A DNA stretch of 64,000 nucleotides from Acidobacteriaceae bacterium (GTDB lineage: Bacteria > Acidobacteriota > Terriglobia > Terriglobales > Acidobacteriaceae): positions 1-64,000 of the forward strand of contig JASHOQ010000003.1 in assembly GCA_030041045.1 (NCBI GenBank), written 5' to 3'. The translations under genes and the position numbers were made by a program. The notes under the pieces are model-generated. The model was not told where the DNA came from. It searched no databases and saw nothing but the letters and a program-made list of their open reading frames with translations. Each line of letters opens with the position of its first letter. The first letter of the stretch is position 1. Positions 28,414 through 36,429 of this stretch are shown here, piece after piece.

Positions 28414-28528
28414 CGGCATTTTCTGAGTGACTGTGTCCTTTTCACTGCCTCGCAAGATCGCCGCTCCCTGTTGGTCGCGTCGACTCAGCTGTCCGTCTTC
28501 GGGATACAGCTACTCAGAAAATGCATTA
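28414..28528. repeat. 115-bp dispersed palindromic repeat, copy 1
   Basis: This is identical over 115 bp to 33992-34106, and the match extends six bases further left with one mismatch. The ends are 13-bp perfect inverted repeats (GCATTTTCTGAGT at 28416-28428 and its complement at 28512-28524), continued inward imperfectly (CTGTGTCC against GGATACAG). There is no coding capacity. Confidence 0.9.
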
Positions 28529-28571
28529 AAGCCCCAATGTTTATGCGGCCTTTGCGGCCCGGCTCAAGTCA

Positions 28572-28600
28572 CCCCATCGAGCATAAATCGCTCGATGGGG
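28572..28600. terminator. perfect 11-bp hairpin downstream of the second TonB receptor gene
   Basis: CCCCATCGAGC and GCTCGATGGGG pair perfectly around a 7-nt loop, 48 nt past the minus-strand stop at 28648. No U-tract follows. Confidence 0.45.
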
Positions 28601-28647
28601 ACCCCGACAAGCCGTGCCCTTTTACAAACCCATTTATGCAACCATCT

Positions 28648-31600
28648 CTAGAACTGCAGCTTCGCGCCGAATTGAATCTGCCGCGAAGTGGTTGACGTCG
28701 CCGTGACCACGCCAGCCGTGGGAGAGACCGCGGAGGGCGTGACGGATTCGATGCCGCCGCTGGTGGTGACCGTCGGCGCCGAGGAGTAAACCACCTCGTT
28801 GGGCGTGAGGAAATTGCTGTGGTTGAGCAGATTGAAGAACTCGGCGCGGAACTCCAGATTCAGCCGCTCGGTGATCTTGGATGTTTTGGCGGCAGAGAAA
28901 TCGAGCTCGGTGAGATGCGGCCCCAGCAGCGAGTCGCGCTTCACGTTGCCATAGGTTCCGTAAATGGTGTTGCCTCCCGAGCTGTTGGCAACGCTCACCG
29001 TGGGCTGAAGAAACGCGTTGGGATTGAACCACTCCTGCGGCGTGCGCGGGTAAAGACTTCCGGAGAAGCCCGGATTCCAATCCGGCCGGATGGGGTTGCG
29101 CGAGTCGCCATTGACGGGAGGGTTGTAACCCAGCTGCGGTGAGAAGGGGAAGCCGGTCTGCGTGTTCACGATGGCGCTCGTGGTCCAGCCGCCGGCCAGA
29201 AATACAACCGGCGCGGGCCCCGTGGTGAGAAAGCGCCGCTGCGGGCCGAAGGGCAGCTCGTAGCTGGTGTTGAACGAAGCCGACTGGCGAATGTCGGTCG
29301 CCGCCGGGCCCCAATCCAGTTTGGGTTCCAGAGGAAACTCGACGTAGGCCGGGGTATTGCCGCTCACGCTGGTGTTCCAGGCCGAGCCGTCGTCGAGATT
29401 CTTTGACCACGTGTAATTGCCGCGCACCTGAAGCCCGTTGGCGTAGGTGCGGCGCACGTCCAGCTCGGCCGCGTTGTAAAGCCCCACGCCCTCTGACACC
29501 CAGGAAGTGCTGTTGGCCAGCGCCGGGTTCGCGTAAGCAGTGCTGGGATAGTAGACCTGGCCGCTCGACGTGTACGCCGGAATGGGCTCGTTCATGTCTT
29601 CGGAAAGAATCTGGTGGTAGCTGTGCCAGCCCACGTAGCCGGCGGTGAGGGTGGTGTGCGGCGCAATCTCCTGCTCGATTCGCAGGCTCCACGTGAGCAC
29701 CGCGGGCGTAGCGATGTTGGGCTGCACGTTGCTGGGCGAAACCGTGGCCGTGGCCGGGGGCGGCACGCCGGGCGTAAAGTTGAGGCTCGATACCGCGATC
29801 TTCTTGATGGATTCGGCCGTGTTGAAGGGCGCCGTCTGGTCGGTGCGGTAGTCGAGCGCATCGAGCAGGCCGTGATAAACGCCAAAACCGCCGCGCACCG
29901 CGGTCTTGCCGTTGCCCCAAACATCCCACGCGAAACCCACGCGCGGGTTGGGCAGGAACTGGGCGCGATTGTCAAACAGCGCCGAGCCGCCGACGACAGG
30001 CGCCGTCTGCAGCACGCCGTCCACAATGGCGTAATTGGACGCGCGGTCCTGCGCCTCGTTCCAGCCGTTGGTCGATTCGGAGCGGAAGCCGGCACGCACT
30101 TCGAGCCGCGGCGTCACTTTCACCGTGTCCTCTACGAAACCCGCGCCCTCGAGCGAGCGCCAGCCCAGCTCCGTGGGCGCCGGCACCAGCGTGAACGTGG
30201 CCACCGTGCCCTCAAGGAACGTGGTTTCCGTGCTGAACGAGGCCTGGCCGTACTGGTCCTGCGCCAGCAGGTCGTTGGCCTGTACGCGTTGCAGCCAGCC
30301 TCCCGCCTCGATCTGCTGCCGTCCATGCGACCAGTAGATGTGGTCGTCTTCCGTAAACAGGTTGCGCGCCGTACGATTGTTGCTGCCCGTGTTCGCGCCC
30401 GCGCCGGTGATGGCCGAGGCGCCGTTAGACGCCGTGCTGCCGCTGATCACGATAGCGCCTACAGGATCGCCCGAAACCCAGCCGGAGACGCCGCTCACCG
30501 GCACGATTCCCGTGAAGAAATAGCTCGCCCGCGAGTAGCCGAAGCGCGCCGTGTTCAGGAGCGAGGGCGAAAAGACATGCTGCTCCTGGACGCTCGATAC
30601 CTGCTCGCGCAGACTTTCGTTCACCAGGCTCAGCGGATTGGCCGAGGGGGTGTTGGCCGCCGAATCGTCCACGGTGTAAACGGCAAAGAGCAGATCCTTG
30701 CTGCCCAGGTTGTCATCGAAACGCGTGGTGCCGAAGTCCTCGCGAATATGCTGCGGCGGATGGGTAAAGGCTTCTGCAATGCCGCTGGGATTTCCATTCG
30801 ACAGCAGCTCCGGGCCGTTCTGCGCCGGCCAAAGATTCAGCAGCGGCGCCACGGCGGCATTCACGCCCACGTACGTCTCCGTGCCCGACGAGTTGGGCAG
30901 ATATCCCTCGCGTGCTTCGTTGTCGGGAACCAGCGTGACGTCGCTCAGCCCCCAGTTCTGGCGGAAGCCTTCGTAGTTGCCGAACAAGAACAGCTTGTCC
31001 TTCCTGATCGGTCCGCCCAGCGACCCGCCGAACTGGTTGCGCTGGAACTCGGGAATGGTGGCCTGGTCAAAATAATTGCGCGCATCGAGCGCGCTGTTGC
31101 GCAAGAATTCGAACGCTGTCCCATGGAGCTGGTTGGTTCCCGACGTGGTCACGATGCTTACCTGCGCGCCGTCGCGCTTGCCGTAGCTGGCGCCGTAGGT
31201 GTCCGTCACCACGTTGAACTCGCGCACCGCGTCCACGCCCAGCAGCTCGCCGCTGGTGCCTCCCGGCGTCACATTGATAAGCGAGGCGCCCGTGTACTCG
31301 ATGCCGTTCAGGAGAAACAGATTGTCCTGCGGCCGGCGCCCGCTCACGCTGAACATGTTGCCCACCGACGAGTTCGATGTGCCGATGCCGCCCGAGCGCT
31401 CGCCGGTGTAATTCACCGTGGCCGGGTTGAGCGTGAGCAGCTCGTCATAGCTACGCCCGTTCAGCGGCAGCTCCTTGACTGCGCGCTCGTCGATGAGCCC
31501 CGAGGTCTGCTGCGAGGTGGTGTTCACGCCCGTCGACTCGGCCTGCACCACCACGTCTGTGCGCACCGAATCCACCGTGAGCTCGAAATTCACCACCAGG

Positions 31601-31920
31601 CTCTCGGCCACCACCAGCGTGATGCCCGTGCGCTCCTGCGCCGCAAAGCCGTCGTGCGCGGCCGTCACCGTGTAGTCGCCGACGGGCACGCTGGGCGCCG
31701 CGTAGCGGCCGTCGGCGCCGGTGGTCAGCGTACGCGATGCGCCGGTATCCAATTGCTTTACCGTTACCGTGGCGCCGCTCAAGGCCGCGCCGGTAGCGTC
31801 GCGCACCGTGCCGCTCAGCGTAGCCCCTACAACCTGTGCGTGCGCCGAGGGCGCGCCGAGAGCCATAAAGAGAACACTGAATGCGATAAGCTTGCGTTGG
31901 AACGTTGCTGCTGGCGTCAC
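28648..31920 (-). CDS. TonB-dependent receptor, Oar-like, with carboxypeptidase-regulatory-like domain
   Basis: A protein of 1090 residues. It starts with GTG at 31920, supported by GAGGAG six bases upstream. A signal peptide ends at A-H-A-Q (residue 29). Residues about 32-115 form the CarboxypepD_reg-like fold (L-S-G-T-V-R-D-A-T-G-A-A-L-S-G). The plug follows with L-P-L-N-G-R-S-Y-D-E-L (about 150) and L-L-N-G-I-E-Y, and then the barrel, ending in Leu-Gln-Phe. This is the common short SusC/Oar-like architecture of acidobacteria. The next gene downstream beyond the repeats is the GH3 hydrolase, so a role in uptake of the sugars it releases is possible, but the substrate is not shown by sequence. 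The stop codon lies inside the right end of a MITE-like element. Confidence 0.92.
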   Translation of the reverse strand: MTPAATFQRKLIAFSVLFMALGAPSAHAQVVGATLSGTVRDATGAALSGATVTVKQLDTGASRTLTTGADGRYAAPSVPVGDYTVTAAHDGFAAQERTGITLVVAESLVVNFELTVDSVRTDVVVQAESTGVNTTSQQTSGLIDERAVKELPLNGRSYDELLTLNPATVNYTGERSGGIGTSNSSVGNMFSVSGRRPQDNLFLLNGIEYTGASLINVTPGGTSGELLGVDAVREFNVVTDTYGASYGKRDGAQVSIVTTSGTNQLHGTAFEFLRNSALDARNYFDQATIPEFQRNQFGGSLGGPIRKDKLFLFGNYEGFRQNWGLSDVTLVPDNEAREGYLPNSSGTETYVGVNAAVAPLLNLWPAQNGPELLSNGNPSGIAEAFTHPPQHIREDFGTTRFDDNLGSKDLLFAVYTVDDSAANTPSANPLSLVNESLREQVSSVQEQHVFSPSLLNTARFGYSRASYFFTGIVPVSGVSGWVSGDPVGAIVISGSTASNGASAITGAGANTGSNNRTARNLFTEDDHIYWSHGRQQIEAGGWLQRVQANDLLAQDQYGQASFSTETTFLEGTVATFTLVPAPTELGWRSLEGAGFVEDTVKVTPRLEVRAGFRSESTNGWNEAQDRASNYAIVDGVLQTAPVVGGSALFDNRAQFLPNPRVGFAWDVWGNGKTAVRGGFGVYHGLLDALDYRTDQTAPFNTAESIKKIAVSSLNFTPGVPPPATATVSPSNVQPNIATPAVLTWSLRIEQEIAPHTTLTAGYVGWHSYHQILSEDMNEPIPAYTSSGQVYYPSTAYANPALANSTSWVSEGVGLYNAAELDVRRTYANGLQVRGNYTWSKNLDDGSAWNTSVSGNTPAYVEFPLEPKLDWGPAATDIRQSASFNTSYELPFGPQRRFLTTGPAPVVFLAGGWTTSAIVNTQTGFPFSPQLGYNPPVNGDSRNPIRPDWNPGFSGSLYPRTPQEWFNPNAFLQPTVSVANSSGGNTIYGTYGNVKRDSLLGPHLTELDFSAAKTSKITERLNLEFRAEFFNLLNHSNFLTPNEVVYSSAPTVTTSGGIESVTPSAVSPTAGVVTATSTTSRQIQFGAKLQF

Positions 31921-32495
31921 GTTGGTCTCCTCAAAGAGTTTCCAGTTGCGGCGGCCATGCGCCGTCCGGATGAAAGTTGCGCCGGTTGAGCAGAAGGATC
32001 AGCTTTCCTCAAGCGCACGTAAAGGGAAAAAAGGAATTGGGGAAGATCAGCGGCTACAGCAACAGCGACAACAACAGCCGGCCGGCCGGGAGGCAGGCAT
32101 GGAAGGCCGCGAAAAAGGGAGTCGACTCATGGTTGCGTCAGTCACCGTATGGCAAATTCTTGAACCAGCATGGGCACCGCGAGTGCCTTGAGAAACAGCA
32201 GCGTTGCCCCGTCCTTTCGAGCTCTCTGCGAAAGGGTGGGACGAAAAGAACTTCGACCCGTCAAGATCGCAAAAACACGAAAGCCGCGCCAGCATTTCTG
32301 CTGCGTGCGCGGCCTTGAGGGAATTCTTTAAGCCCGATACAGCTTACCCACAGGACCGGCGCAACGTGCAGCAACACGCACAACACATCGATGCACAAAC
32401 CGGGTCTGCGAGCGAAAACCTCATGGGAAAACTATACCTGTGACTATAGCTGCGCGTCAAATGGCGGGTACACGGCGGACGCGGGCGTGCAGCCA
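31921..32495. other. 575-bp intergenic region upstream of the TonB receptor gene
   Basis: No gene was found. It holds the terminator of the lipoprotein pair (32271-32315) and presumably the receptor promoter, which could not be located with confidence. Confidence 0.5.
32271..32315 (-). terminator. rho-independent terminator of the lipoprotein / 120-aa gene pair
   Basis: On the minus strand a GCCGCGC/GCGCGGC stem plus CAGCA/TGCTG inner stem with a 3-nt bulge is capped by a GAAA tetraloop (32283-32313). It is followed within eight bases by five Us (32271-32275). Confidence 0.75.
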
Positions 32496-32858
32496 TCATG
32501 AGAAGTACGTGAACACCTTGGTGATGGCAGACAGGATGTCGCCGGCCATGGAAAAATGCGAGGCCGTCGACTGGATTTGCTTTTGCAGCGATTGCAGGTC
32601 GCTGTTGGTGTCGCCGATCTGCGTCTGCAGTGCCTGGAACAGCGCCGAATCGGCGTTGAACTTGTACATATCGTCCTTGGTCAGGATGTTGCTCACATTG
32701 TCGCGCGCCGGACCCACGGCCTCCAGCACCGTGGCATCCGCCGTGGCCTGGTATTGCGCCTCAAGGGAGTTGTAGAGGGCCTCGTAGGCCGCGCGCAAAT
32801 CGTCCGGCAACGGTATGGTCGGCGAGGCTGGCTGGTTGCCCGGGGGCGTCGTGCTCAC
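32496..32858 (-). CDS. hypothetical protein, 120 aa
   Basis: Not a recognised family. The GTG start at 32858 has GGAGGAG six bases upstream, 21 nt after the stop of the lipoprotein gene, so the two are very likely cotranscribed and share the terminator at 32271-32315. The protein is polar and helical, with a Gln/Ser-rich middle (L-Q-S-L-Q-K-Q-I-Q-S) of amphipathic heptad pattern and a moderately hydrophobic C-terminus (I-L-S-A-I-T-K-V-F-T-Y-F). No signal peptide is visible. It could bind the neighbouring lipoprotein's pathway, but nothing more can be said. Confidence 0.75.
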   Translation of the reverse strand: MSTTPPGNQPASPTIPLPDDLRAAYEALYNSLEAQYQATADATVLEAVGPARDNVSNILTKDDMYKFNADSALFQALQTQIGDTNSDLQSLQKQIQSTASHFSMAGDILSAITKVFTYFS

Positions 32859-32879
32859 GGTCTCCTCCTCAAAAGCTGA

Positions 32880-33914
32880 TCAATTGGCCGGCGACAACGA
32901 CGAGTAAAACTTGCCCAGGCTCTCGCCGGCGGCGCTCAGGTCTTTGAGCTTCTGCGCAAGGCTCTCCGGATCGTTGACCCGCGCCGCGGCGGCCAGCGCG
33001 CGGTGCGCCGCTTCAAGATTCACGATGGCCGCGCGCAACTGCGTCAGCGCCTGGTCGTTGGCCTGCTGCCGGCGCGCCATCGCCGGCAGCTTCATGAACT
33101 CCACGCGCTCTTCCTCGGGGTCGAGCTTCGCCGTGCGCAGAAACGTGGTCTGCTTGTCGATCACGTCGTTGGAGTCGATTTTCTCCTGTTCCTGGATCAG
33201 CTCGATGTCCTTGGCCAGCAGCTCGCAGAGCGATTGCACGTGCGGATCCATGGCCTCGATCTGCTGGGGCAGCTCTTTCTCGATGGTGCGATTCACCAGG
33301 AACTGGCCCAGCGCGTCGATGGCCACGCTGATCCCTCTCGCCGCATCCGCAGAGATGAGCGGCGGCAGCGTGGATGACGAGCTGGTACTGGTTGTGGTGG
33401 TCCCGCTGGACGTAGTCGTGGTGGTTGTCGTCTCCGTTGTCGAAGAGGGCGCAGGAGAGGCGCCGAGCGCGCTCTCCACCGTTGGTGCGAGCGTATTGGC
33501 AAACGATGTGAGACTTTCACCCATGGACTTCGAGGCCGCATCGAGCGCAGGCGAATCCGTGCCGCCGGTGATGGCGTCGAGGTTCTTGACATAAAGCTGA
33601 AAGGCCGTGAGCACGGCCAGGCGAACCTGAATGTCCTTCTCCGCGGGCCAGTCCTGAATGCTCGAGGGAACGAAGACCTGCGTCTGGTCGAAGGCGGCCG
33701 CAGCATCATAGTCCATGCTCTGGGCGTGAATGGCCTGCGCGGTATGGTACGCTGCCGTGGCCTGGTCCACCACCGGGGCCGTCGCTGCGGCCAGCGCGGT
33801 CACGTGCGGTTTGATTGCGGTGGAGCAGCCAGCCAGCAAAAGGGGGGAAGCGAGCGCCAGCACGCGCAGGCGCGCCGCACGAGCTCCGGCAGCTCTGCTC
33901 TGTTGGCTGAACAT
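32880..33914 (-). CDS. hypothetical lipoprotein with Ser/Thr-rich linker
   Basis: A protein of 344 residues with a lipobox L-L-L-A-G-C near residue 29 after a basic N-terminus, so it is probably anchored to the outer or inner membrane. The segment about 158-190 is an almost pure Ser/Thr linker that separates two helical halves. The C-terminal half (about 195-340) is rich in Gln, Glu and Ala with coiled-coil character. No known domain is recognised. The start at 33914 lacks a clear ribosome site. Paired with the 120-aa gene downstream. Confidence 0.8.
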   Translation of the reverse strand: MFSQQSRAAGARAARLRVLALASPLLLAGCSTAIKPHVTALAAATAPVVDQATAAYHTAQAIHAQSMDYDAAAAFDQTQVFVPSSIQDWPAEKDIQVRLAVLTAFQLYVKNLDAITGGTDSPALDAASKSMGESLTSFANTLAPTVESALGASPAPSSTTETTTTTTTSSGTTTTSTSSSSTLPPLISADAARGISVAIDALGQFLVNRTIEKELPQQIEAMDPHVQSLCELLAKDIELIQEQEKIDSNDVIDKQTTFLRTAKLDPEEERVEFMKLPAMARRQQANDQALTQLRAAIVNLEAAHRALAAAARVNDPESLAQKLKDLSAAGESLGKFYSSLSPAN

Positions 33915-33991
33915 AGTTGCATGGAATACCGAGCTGCCACCGTTGTCAATCGAATTCAGCGTTGACGGAGAGTTTTCGTCTGTGCGGGCTT

Positions 33992-34106
33992 CGGCATTTT
34001 CTGAGTGACTGTGTCCTTTTCACTGCCTCGCAAGATCGCCGCTCCCTGTTGGTCGCGTCGACTCAGCTGTCCGTCTTCGGGATACAGCTACTCAGAAAAT
34101 GCATTA
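33992..34106. repeat. 115-bp dispersed palindromic repeat, copy 2
   Basis: Identical to 28414-28528 with the same orientation. It sits in the divergent spacer between the lipoprotein gene and the phosphatidyltransferase gene, not inside a larger inverted-repeat element. Confidence 0.9.
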
Positions 34107-34158
34107 GGGGTGCGATCAAGCGTGTGGAACGCTTCTCCTGTACGATCGCTGCTATAAG

Positions 34159-34797
34159 ATGATGGAGGCGCAGGAAAGCACCGATCGATCCGTTGCCATG
34201 AAGGCCCATCTCGTCGACCGCTTCAACCCGTTCCGTTCCACTCCCAATTTCCTCACCCTTTTGCGCATCTGCCTGGCGCCGTTTCTGGTCGCAGCCATTC
34301 TCGAAGGGCATTACGAGCTCAGCTTCGCGCTCTTTGTGGCCGCGGGCCTGACCGACCTGCTGGACGGAACCCTGGCGCGATTGCTCAGGCAGCGCTCCAT
34401 GCTCGGCCATTACCTCGACCCCGTGGCGGACAAGCTGCTGCTGAGCACGCTGTTTCTGGTGCTGTTGCACAAGGGGCTCATGCCGGTCACGGTGACAGTC
34501 CTGGTGTTCGGGCGCGACGTGGCTATCCTGCTCGTGGCCGCCATTCTCTACGCTGCGGTCGGCCGGCGAGAGTTTCATCCCAGCCTCTTCGGGAAGGCCA
34601 ACACCCTGGCCCAGATCGGCGCCGTGGCCGCGGTGCTGCTGGAACAGCTCACGGCAGCGTCCTGGGTCGGCTACTTCCGCACCGTTGCCCTGGACCTGAC
34701 CATGGCGCTCACCGTGGCCTCCGGACTGCACTACGCATGGCTGGTTTCAAGAAGACTGGGCGCTGCTCCGCCGGCGAATGGCTCGAGTCCCAAGTGA
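34159..34797 (+). CDS. CDP-alcohol phosphatidyltransferase family protein (PgsA-like)
   Basis: A protein of 212 residues, an inner-membrane enzyme that transfers a phosphatidyl group from CDP-diacylglycerol to an alcohol such as glycerol 3-phosphate. The family motif is complete: Asp66, Asp69-Gly70, Ala73-Arg74, Gly83, Asp87 and Asp91. About five to six membrane segments are predicted by eye. The start at 34159 is one of three possible Met codons (34159, 34162, 34198), none with a strong ribosome site. The acceptor alcohol cannot be told from sequence; PgsA or cardiolipin-synthase-like are the main options. Confidence 0.88.
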   Translation: MMEAQESTDRSVAMKAHLVDRFNPFRSTPNFLTLLRICLAPFLVAAILEGHYELSFALFVAAGLTDLLDGTLARLLRQRSMLGHYLDPVADKLLLSTLFLVLLHKGLMPVTVTVLVFGRDVAILLVAAILYAAVGRREFHPSLFGKANTLAQIGAVAAVLLEQLTAASWVGYFRTVALDLTMALTVASGLHYAWLVSRRLGAAPPANGSSPK

Positions 34798-34847
34798 AAA
34801 AGCGCCGAGTGAAAGGCGCGCGCTAAGGGCAGGATTCTTCTGGGAAA

Positions 34848-35012
34848 TCACGAGTCGCCGGAGACGTCTTCGGTTTCGGCCGAGTCTTCGATTTCCATAT
34901 CGCGAAATTCCTCGGAGTCAAAAACCTCGCCGCACTCCAGGCATTCCACAAACTCCGTGTCTTCGTGCCGGGACACTACTCGTACCTTGGGATGTCTGCA
35001 AGCGGTAACCAT
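34848..35012 (-). CDS. small acidic zinc-ribbon-like protein, 54 aa
   Basis: This short frame reads MVTACRHPKV at the start and then E-F-V-E-C-L-E-C-G-E-V-F. Cys5, His7, Cys24 and Cys27 form a C-x-H / C-x-x-C set that could bind one zinc. The C-terminal half is strongly acidic (D-S-E-E-F-R-D-M-E-I-E-D). The codon pattern and lack of stops agree with coding, but the ribosome site is weak. It lies opposite to its neighbours between the phosphatidyltransferase and Rrf2 genes. Function unknown. Confidence 0.55.
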   Translation of the reverse strand: MVTACRHPKVRVVSRHEDTEFVECLECGEVFDSEEFRDMEIEDSAETEDVSGDS

Positions 35013-35220
35013 TAATCGTCGTTTATCAGCTGAGAAATGTTCTTGCCGCCAGATTGTAGCCCGACTCCCACATTTTTTAAAAGCCTATTTGTTTGAATCT
35101 TTTCGCGCGTCCCGGTACTTTTCTCCGTGGCACCGGGGCCGGGTGGCGAACGCAAGCGGTATAGCAAGGCCGACAGAATCAGTCATATACTGTATTCGGA
35201 CCGTTCGAGTCGGGATTTTC

Positions 35221-35679
35221 ATGCTCAAACTGACCAAGAAGGCGGACTACGGGCTGATGGCGCTCAAGTATCTGGCCGAGCACCCGGAGACGCCTGCCTT
35301 GAGCGCAAAGGATTTAGCCGACGCCTACGGCATTCCAGCGCAACTGCTGGCCAAGATCCTGCAGCGACTGACCAAAACGGGACTGCTTCGTTCGCACGCG
35401 GGGATGAACGGCGGCTACGCGCTGGCCCGGGATGCGCGGGAGATTTCGGCCTACGAGGTCATTCACGCCATCGACGGGCCGTTTTTCATCACCAGCTGCA
35501 CCAAGGGCGCCAAAGGCTGCGATCTGACCCCGAGCTGCACCATCAAAGAGCCGCTGGCACGCGTAAATGACACAATCGCCGGGGTTTTGAAGAGCATCAG
35601 CATTCAGGACCTTTCGGAGCACGAGCACCCGGCGCCGCGCATTGTGCAGGCCAGCCCGCTGGTTACGCTGACGCTTTAG
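35221..35679 (+). CDS. Rrf2 family transcriptional regulator, IscR-like
   Basis: A protein of 152 residues. The upstream-open frame is ignored because the family begins at M-L-K-L-T-K-K-A-D-Y-G-L. A winged helix-turn-helix covers residues about 1-65. Three cysteines, Cys93, Cys100 and Cys106 (C-x6-C-x5-C), lie where IscR binds a [2Fe-2S] cluster (IscR has C-x5-C-x5-C), so an Fe-S-sensing role is likely. The next gene on the strand encodes an IscA-type protein, a common target of such regulators. ATACTGTAT, a short palindrome 30 bp upstream, could be an operator. Confidence 0.9.
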   Translation: MLKLTKKADYGLMALKYLAEHPETPALSAKDLADAYGIPAQLLAKILQRLTKTGLLRSHAGMNGGYALARDAREISAYEVIHAIDGPFFITSCTKGAKGCDLTPSCTIKEPLARVNDTIAGVLKSISIQDLSEHEHPAPRIVQASPLVTLTL

Positions 35680-35853
35680 CGGCTGCGGTTGCGTCTGCAG
35701 CGGAGGCGGGGTTCTGCCTTTTCCGAGGCTTGCCACGGTGCCGGCACCGCGAGTTCCCGCGAGCCTGGGGAGCAGCCGGAGCATCCAAAGAAGGGACGAA
35801 CAGGGCGATTTGCGAAGGAAATGAGCCCGGAAAGTGGGCCCGGAAAGAGACGA

Positions 35854-36252
35854 ATGGCAGAAATAGTCACGCTTGGATCGAAGCCCGAGGAGGGCGCGCA
35901 GCAGTCGCAGGCATCGGCGGAGGGAGTGCTCGTCACCCCTCCTGCGGTTGCGCACATCCGCGTTCAGCTTGCAAAGGAAGGCATTTCACCCGCGGAAGGC
36001 GGGTTGCGGCTGGGCGTGATCGGCGGCGGCTGCTCGGGGCACTCCTACTCCATGCGGCTCGAAGCCAAACCGCGTGAAAGCGATCATGTGTTTGCCTTCG
36101 AAGACGTGCGTGTTTTCATTGACCCGAAATCCTTTATGTTCCTCAAAGGCATGACGCTCGATTACGAGGAGACGTTGATCCGCCAGGGATTTAATTTCAT
36201 CAATCCCAACGCCACGCGCTCCTGCGGCTGCGGGACGTCGTTTTCCACCTAG
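35854..36252 (+). CDS. A-type Fe-S cluster assembly protein (IscA/ErpA/HesB family)
   Basis: A protein of 132 residues that carries or delivers Fe-S clusters to apo-enzymes. The three conserved cysteines are Cys60 (G-G-G-C-S-G), Cys124 and Cys126 (S-C-G-C-G). The ATG at 35854 is favoured; another Met 11 codons upstream (35821) follows AAGGAA too closely. The first 24 residues are a polar extension not seen in most members. It follows the Rrf2 regulator by about 170 bp on the same strand, which suggests joint control by Fe-S status. Confidence 0.92.
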   Translation: MAEIVTLGSKPEEGAQQSQASAEGVLVTPPAVAHIRVQLAKEGISPAEGGLRLGVIGGGCSGHSYSMRLEAKPRESDHVFAFEDVRVFIDPKSFMFLKGMTLDYEETLIRQGFNFINPNATRSCGCGTSFST

Positions 36253-36302
36253 GGCGCATCTTTTTAGGGCGAGGGGTAATTCGAGAAATCGTTTCCGGTT
36301 AG

Positions 36303-36415
36303 AGCGGTTCCACAGTACATGTAGCCATATTTCACAGTTGCGGAAGGTGGCTTTTTCTTGGTGAAAAAGCCACTTAGCATCTGCGGCTTCGGGATACAGC
36401 AACTGTGAAACCGCT
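36303..36415. repeat. 113-bp palindromic element related to the 115-bp repeat
   Basis: Left end AGCGGTTCCACAGT (36303-36316) and right end ACTGTGAAACCGCT (36402-36415) are inverted copies with one mismatch. The right side shares CTTCGGGATACAGC with the 115-bp repeats and the overall length is nearly the same. Inside is a perfect hairpin, GTGGCTTTTTC / GAAAAAGCCAC (36347-36373), which may terminate transcription of the IscA gene. Confidence 0.65.
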
Positions 36416-36429
36416 GTAGTGGGCCTCAG

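Larger units (their letters stand above)
28358..28651. mobile_element. 294-bp MITE-like element with 22-bp inverted ends
   Basis: The left end CTAGAGCTGTTTGCATAAATGG region (28358-28379) and the right end (28630-28651) are inverted copies matching at 20 of 22 positions, including 12 in a row (TTGCATAAATGG). No ORF lies inside. It contains the first 115-bp repeat and a strong hairpin, and its right end supplies the TAG stop codon of the TonB receptor gene. No target-site duplication is evident. Confidence 0.45.

Noticed and set aside
29614..31989. 791-codon plus-strand ORF across the second TonB receptor
   Set aside because: Arg/Ala/Val-rich shadow frame over a clear receptor gene.
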